DNA of 7,188 nt, from positions 1 to 7,188 of the forward strand of contig JAGBEM010000014.1 of the NCBI GenBank assembly GCA_017936985.1, read 5' to 3'. This document shows, in pieces, positions 4,474 through 7,188 of the stretch. Each line of letters begins with the position of its first letter. Positions within the stretch are counted from its first letter, which is position 1. Position numbers and translations under genes: made by a program. This DNA comes from Oscillospiraceae bacterium. Its GTDB lineage: Bacteria > Bacillota_A > Clostridia > Oscillospirales > Oscillospiraceae. The notes under the pieces are model-generated. The model had not been told where the DNA came from. It was given only the letters and a program-made list of their open reading frames with translations, and ran no database searches.

Positions 4474-6003
4474 ATGGCAGACAAAACCTACCGCTTAAGC
4501 TTTGGGATGAGTGACGGCACCACGAAAAGCGTAGAGTTCACAGTTCCTCAGCCAGAGGCTATTGAGATTCCGGCGTATTGGCAGTCTGCGTTGGATGCAG
4601 GTGTTAAACAGATCAATACTGCCATGCTGGAAGCAGGTCACCAAAAGTCTGCGTTTCTGTTCTATTCTGATGCGCATTGGACTTACAACTCAAAAATGTC
4701 TCCAAAGCTGTTGAAATATCTTTACCAGCATACGCCGATGACAAAAACCTTTTTTGGCGGAGATATTGTACATGCAGAAGTGGATGATTACGATACCATG
4801 GCGTATTTGTGGGAATGGCGGAATATGCTGAAAGGTCTGCCAAATCACCACAGTGTTCCGGGCAACCACGATGACGGCAATACAACCAACAACCTTTTCA
4901 GTGAACAGTATGTATATGGATATTTGTTGGGTGCGGAAGAAACCCCGGATGTTGTAAGGACAGATGCGGGGCTGTATTATTACATTGATAACGCCGCAGA
5001 AAAAACCCGGTATCTGTTCCTGGATACCGCATTCCAGATGGTTATTTACGATGCAAAGCAAGCGCAATTTATTGTGGATGCATTGACACAGACCCCGGAA
5101 GGATGGCATATTATTGCGGTCGCGCATATCTGGTACAATACTGCGTCCAATGAAACGGTTGGCGAACTATCTTACAACGGCACGCTGTTGGCAAATCTGT
5201 TTGATGCTTACAATGCCAGAGGTGTTGGTACACTGAACATTTCCAACAGCAGTACGGACAGCACAAAAACGCCCGTTGATTACGATTTTTCTGCCTGCGG
5301 CGGAACAGTTGAGTTTTGCATAGGGGGACATACACACTGGGATTATGATGGCGTTTCGGACGGGGGTATTCCGATTATCAATGTGGAAACGGACAGCGTG
5401 CTGGTTCGCAGTGGGCTGGATCATACCATCGGAACCGCTAATGAAGCCTCTGTGAATGGTATTATTGCCAATTATGAAGCAAGAGAAATTACGATCGTTC
5501 GGGTGGGAAGAGGCCAAAGCAGAACAATTCCCCTCAAGGCAATTCCTGCGGCATATACCAATGTTTTGCGTATTGCTACGGATAAGGATGGAAGTCTGTA
5601 TAACGACGGTGCCGGATATAAAGATAATGCTCGCTATTCCAGTTCCAGCAATGCAGATACCACGGCTACCGGTTGGGATGTTACCGGATATATTCCTGCA
5701 AAACGAGGCGATATTATCCGGTTGCAGAATGTTGATTTCATCGATCTTGCCGGTACCGGCGGCAACACACCCAGATCAACGGTCTACGCGTTCGACAGTG
5801 CATACGGCTATATCACAGCAGGTGTGGCGTTCAAACCGGATGTTGCCCCGTCGGATGTATGGGGGGTGGTGTATGGAGATGATGGAGATATTGTCCAATT
5901 TACGGTTCCAATGTCCTGGAGCGCCAGCGTCGCATTTATTCGCTTCGGTGCCATTGATATCAATGAGAACTCTATTATCACAGTAAATGAGGAAATAGTA
6001 TAG
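4474..6003 (+). CDS. Calcineurin-like metallophosphoesterase with tail-fibre-type N- and C-terminal modules
   Basis: A 509-residue protein. Residues 1-26 are a paralogue of the collagen-like protein's N-terminus (18 of 26 identical by eye). Residues 58-310 form a metallophosphoesterase domain with a full metal-ligand set: SDAHW (Asp66, His68), GGD (Asp97), GNHDD (Asn131, His132), AHIW (His218) and GGHTHWD (His286, His288). Residues from about 362 to 509 resemble the beta-rich C-terminal domain of phage tail and surface proteins (LYNDGAGYKDNARYS, WDVTGYIPAKRGDIIRL), probably carbohydrate-binding. No signal peptide is seen. The enzyme is expected to be active. Its substrate could be a phosphodiester in teichoic acid, a capsule phosphate or a nucleotide, none of which the sequence decides. 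It is the last gene of the three-gene operon and is followed by a terminator. Confidence 0.85.
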   Translation: MADKTYRLSFGMSDGTTKSVEFTVPQPEAIEIPAYWQSALDAGVKQINTAMLEAGHQKSAFLFYSDAHWTYNSKMSPKLLKYLYQHTPMTKTFFGGDIVHAEVDDYDTMAYLWEWRNMLKGLPNHHSVPGNHDDGNTTNNLFSEQYVYGYLLGAEETPDVVRTDAGLYYYIDNAAEKTRYLFLDTAFQMVIYDAKQAQFIVDALTQTPEGWHIIAVAHIWYNTASNETVGELSYNGTLLANLFDAYNARGVGTLNISNSSTDSTKTPVDYDFSACGGTVEFCIGGHTHWDYDGVSDGGIPIINVETDSVLVRSGLDHTIGTANEASVNGIIANYEAREITIVRVGRGQSRTIPLKAIPAAYTNVLRIATDKDGSLYNDGAGYKDNARYSSSSNADTTATGWDVTGYIPAKRGDIIRLQNVDFIDLAGTGGNTPRSTVYAFDSAYGYITAGVAFKPDVAPSDVWGVVYGDDGDIVQFTVPMSWSASVAFIRFGAIDINENSIITVNEEIV

Positions 6004-6012
6004 CGAAACAGG

Positions 6013-6055
6013 AATGCCTGCTGTATTGATTGTTAATCAACACAGCAGGCATTTT
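6013..6055 (+). terminator. Rho-independent terminator after the phosphoesterase
   Basis: AATGCCTGCTGT (6013-6024) pairs with ACAGCAGGCATT (6042-6053). After one A/C mismatch, TTGATT (6026-6031) pairs with AATCAA (6035-6040) around a 3-nt loop, and TTTT ends the structure (6052-6055). The total is 18 base pairs, placed 9 nt after the stop codon. On the other strand the 5' side gives only AA, so it acts mainly in the + direction. Confidence 0.88.
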
Positions 6056-6095
6056 ATCAGCTATTTTCAAGACAACGAACAAAATCACATTATGG

Positions 6096-6138
6096 TGTCA
6101 AACAGCTCGCGTGTTGACAAGCATCATAATTTGTGTCA
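6096..6138 (+). promoter_or_regulatory. Candidate operator: three TGTCA/TGACA boxes over the promoter
   Basis: TGTCA at 6096-6100, TGACA at 6115-6119 and TGTCA at 6134-6138 have exactly 19 bp between successive starts and alternating orientation. They form two inverted repeats sharing the middle box. The second covers the -35 and the third touches the -10, a layout that would suit a repressor. The boxes are short and one is part of the -35 itself, so chance is not excluded. Confidence 0.3.
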
Positions 6139-6142
6139 TAAT
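6114..6142 (+). promoter_or_regulatory. Sigma-A-type promoter of the glycosyltransferase gene
   Basis: TTGACA (6114-6119), a 17-nt spacer and CATAAT (6137-6142) form a near-consensus promoter with an extended -10 TG at 6134-6135. Transcription should start near 6149, giving a leader of about 70 nt. The region is clearly richer in A+T than the flanking genes. Confidence 0.82.
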
Positions 6143-6206
6143 CTCAATAGTTTACGACATTGTTATCATGCTATCCTCAAGCAAGACTTAGGAAATACTT
6201 GTTTTT

Positions 6207-6211
6207 AGGAG
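6207..6211 (+). promoter_or_regulatory. Ribosome binding site of the glycosyltransferase gene
   Basis: AGGAG lies 7 nt before ATG 6219 and fixes this start over the in-frame ATG at codon 6. Confidence 0.8.
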
Positions 6212-6218
6212 ACAGTCC

Positions 6219-7181
6219 ATGGATGAAAGAGGAATGAAAGCGTTGCAAGAAGAGCAACCGGTGATTTCACAGCGCGGCTTTGTCACTGTAGCCACAGGCA
6301 ATCAAAAGTATTACAAATTAGCGCTGAATTTGCTTCGTTCGTATAGAGCAAACGGAAAGAGTACGGTGCCTTTTGCGATTATTTGTGATAGAGTTTGTCC
6401 GGAAACTCAGGAGTTTGATGATGTCATAGTACTCCCAAACCCGCATTATTCTTTCTTGGATAAGCTATCCCTATATCAATACACCCCCTATCAGGAAACG
6501 ATTTTCTTTGATGCGGATTCTTTGGTGCTGGGCGATACAGATGTATTATGGGATGACTTTGCAAATATGGATGATTTTTCCTGTTATGGAAGAACACTGC
6601 CGTTAGAGTCTCGCATTGGTTGGTTCTATTACAAGGATATGGGAGATCTGCAATCGCGCATCAAGTATGGGATATCTCTGCATGGCGGTCTGTATTACCT
6701 GCGAAAAACGGAGCGATGCCGGTCTATTTTTGACGATGCGATAGAATTAACAAAGAAATATGATCAATATACATTTTATTATTTCAACAAACCGGCAGAT
6801 GAGCCGGTGTTGGCACTGTCTATGGTTTTGGCAGATTGTAAGCCTTGCCCTGCGCGAGGCAGGATCATATTCTTTGTAAATCATGAAGGAGAAGTGCGCT
6901 GTACTGCGAATGGAAAGCTGATGCTCAAAGGCGCGCCTTGCGAACCGGCTGTGGTGCATTTTGGAACACGAAATGTATCGCGGTTTCTATATCAATACTT
7001 GTTGAGAAATGTTGAACATATTCTGCAAGGAAAAGCCGGGGTTATTTCCACAAGCGAGCGCATTTTGCTCTGGCTGAAATGTTTGCCGCAAGAAATGAAG
7101 TTCAAAGTAAAAAGGTTTGCAAAGAAACACCTTTCTTTAAAGACAGCGAATAAACTCAAAAAGCTTTTTTCCGAGGGCTGA
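6219..7181 (+). CDS. GT8-like glycosyltransferase (GT-A fold)
   Basis: A 320-residue protein whose first 260 residues look like a nucleotide-sugar transferase of the GT-A fold, closest to family 8. Residues 20-26 (GFVTVAT) form the first strand. IFFDADSLVLGD (95-106) carries the metal-binding DxD as Asp98-Ala-Asp100. LHGGLYYL (154-161), PADEPVLALSM (192-202) and VVHFGT (245-250) match the later acceptor and His motifs of that family. The C-terminus (about 284-320) is strongly basic and amphipathic (KFKVKRFAKKHLSL), which suggests peripheral membrane binding as in cell-envelope glycosyltransferases. It has its own promoter and lies after a terminator, so it is not in the collagen operon. The donor and acceptor are unknown. 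Candidate acceptors are surface glycans or Thr in the adjacent collagen-like proteins. Confidence 0.8.
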   Translation: MDERGMKALQEEQPVISQRGFVTVATGNQKYYKLALNLLRSYRANGKSTVPFAIICDRVCPETQEFDDVIVLPNPHYSFLDKLSLYQYTPYQETIFFDADSLVLGDTDVLWDDFANMDDFSCYGRTLPLESRIGWFYYKDMGDLQSRIKYGISLHGGLYYLRKTERCRSIFDDAIELTKKYDQYTFYYFNKPADEPVLALSMVLADCKPCPARGRIIFFVNHEGEVRCTANGKLMLKGAPCEPAVVHFGTRNVSRFLYQYLLRNVEHILQGKAGVISTSERILLWLKCLPQEMKFKVKRFAKKHLSLKTANKLKKLFSEG

Positions 7182-7188
7182 TTAACCA

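Noticed and set aside
6014..6208. A 64-codon frame between phosphoesterase and glycosyltransferase
   Set aside because: It lies across the terminator hairpin, the promoter and the transferase leader, has no ribosome site, and its His/Asn-rich residues look random.

Overview
The window looks like a chromosomal segment of a gut-type Clostridia species (Bacillota; an Oscillospiraceae/Lachnospiraceae-like genome is my guess). The reasons are strong AGGAGG-type ribosome sites, mid-range GC, protein families typical of such genomes, and a near-consensus sigma-A promoter. All supported genes lie on the + strand. I see no rRNA, tRNA, CRISPR array, insertion sequence or integrase.

Region 1 (1-3312) is an operon that resembles a RiPP-type (modified peptide) maturation and export cassette. 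It starts with the tail of a Thr/Glu/Pro-rich protein cut by the window edge (to 166). This is followed 9 nt later by an HprK-like P-loop kinase (176-883), a PqqD-family peptide-binding protein (901-1161), a SEC11/SipW-like Ser/His S26-type peptidase (1145-1624) and a half-size ABC exporter (1606-3270). The last three genes overlap by 17 and 19 bp. The operon closes with a perfect 12-bp stem terminator with a UACG loop (3283-3312). No lasso cyclase, radical SAM enzyme or other known core-modifying enzyme is visible, so the chemistry and the substrate are open. The cut upstream protein is the only substrate candidate in view.

Region 2 (3313-6055) is a compact three-gene operon built from phage-tail-type parts but without other phage genes. 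It encodes a BppU-like baseplate-domain protein (TTG start at 3455), a small collagen-like protein (4054-4470) and a calcineurin-like metallophosphoesterase with a C-terminal sugar-binding-like domain (4474-6003). The parts are modular. The first two proteins end in a short collagen run plus a hydrophobic tail finishing in Glu-Val-stop, and the second and third begin with a related 26-residue tag. The codons for Glu-Val-stop also serve as the ribosome site of the next gene. The leader (3313-3454) can form an H-type pseudoknot and a hairpin, and may be a cis-regulatory RNA. A long hairpin terminator ends the operon (6013-6055).

Region 3 (6056-7188) holds a separately transcribed GT8-like glycosyltransferase (6219-7181). 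It has a clear extended promoter (6114-6142) overlapped by three evenly spaced TGTCA/TGACA boxes. It could glycosylate a surface polymer or the neighbouring collagen-like proteins.

Taken together the window suggests a cell-surface or export locus: a kinase/PqqD/peptidase/ABC module, a domesticated tail-fibre-like surface cassette, and a sugar transferase. Functional links between the three blocks are inference from proximity only.
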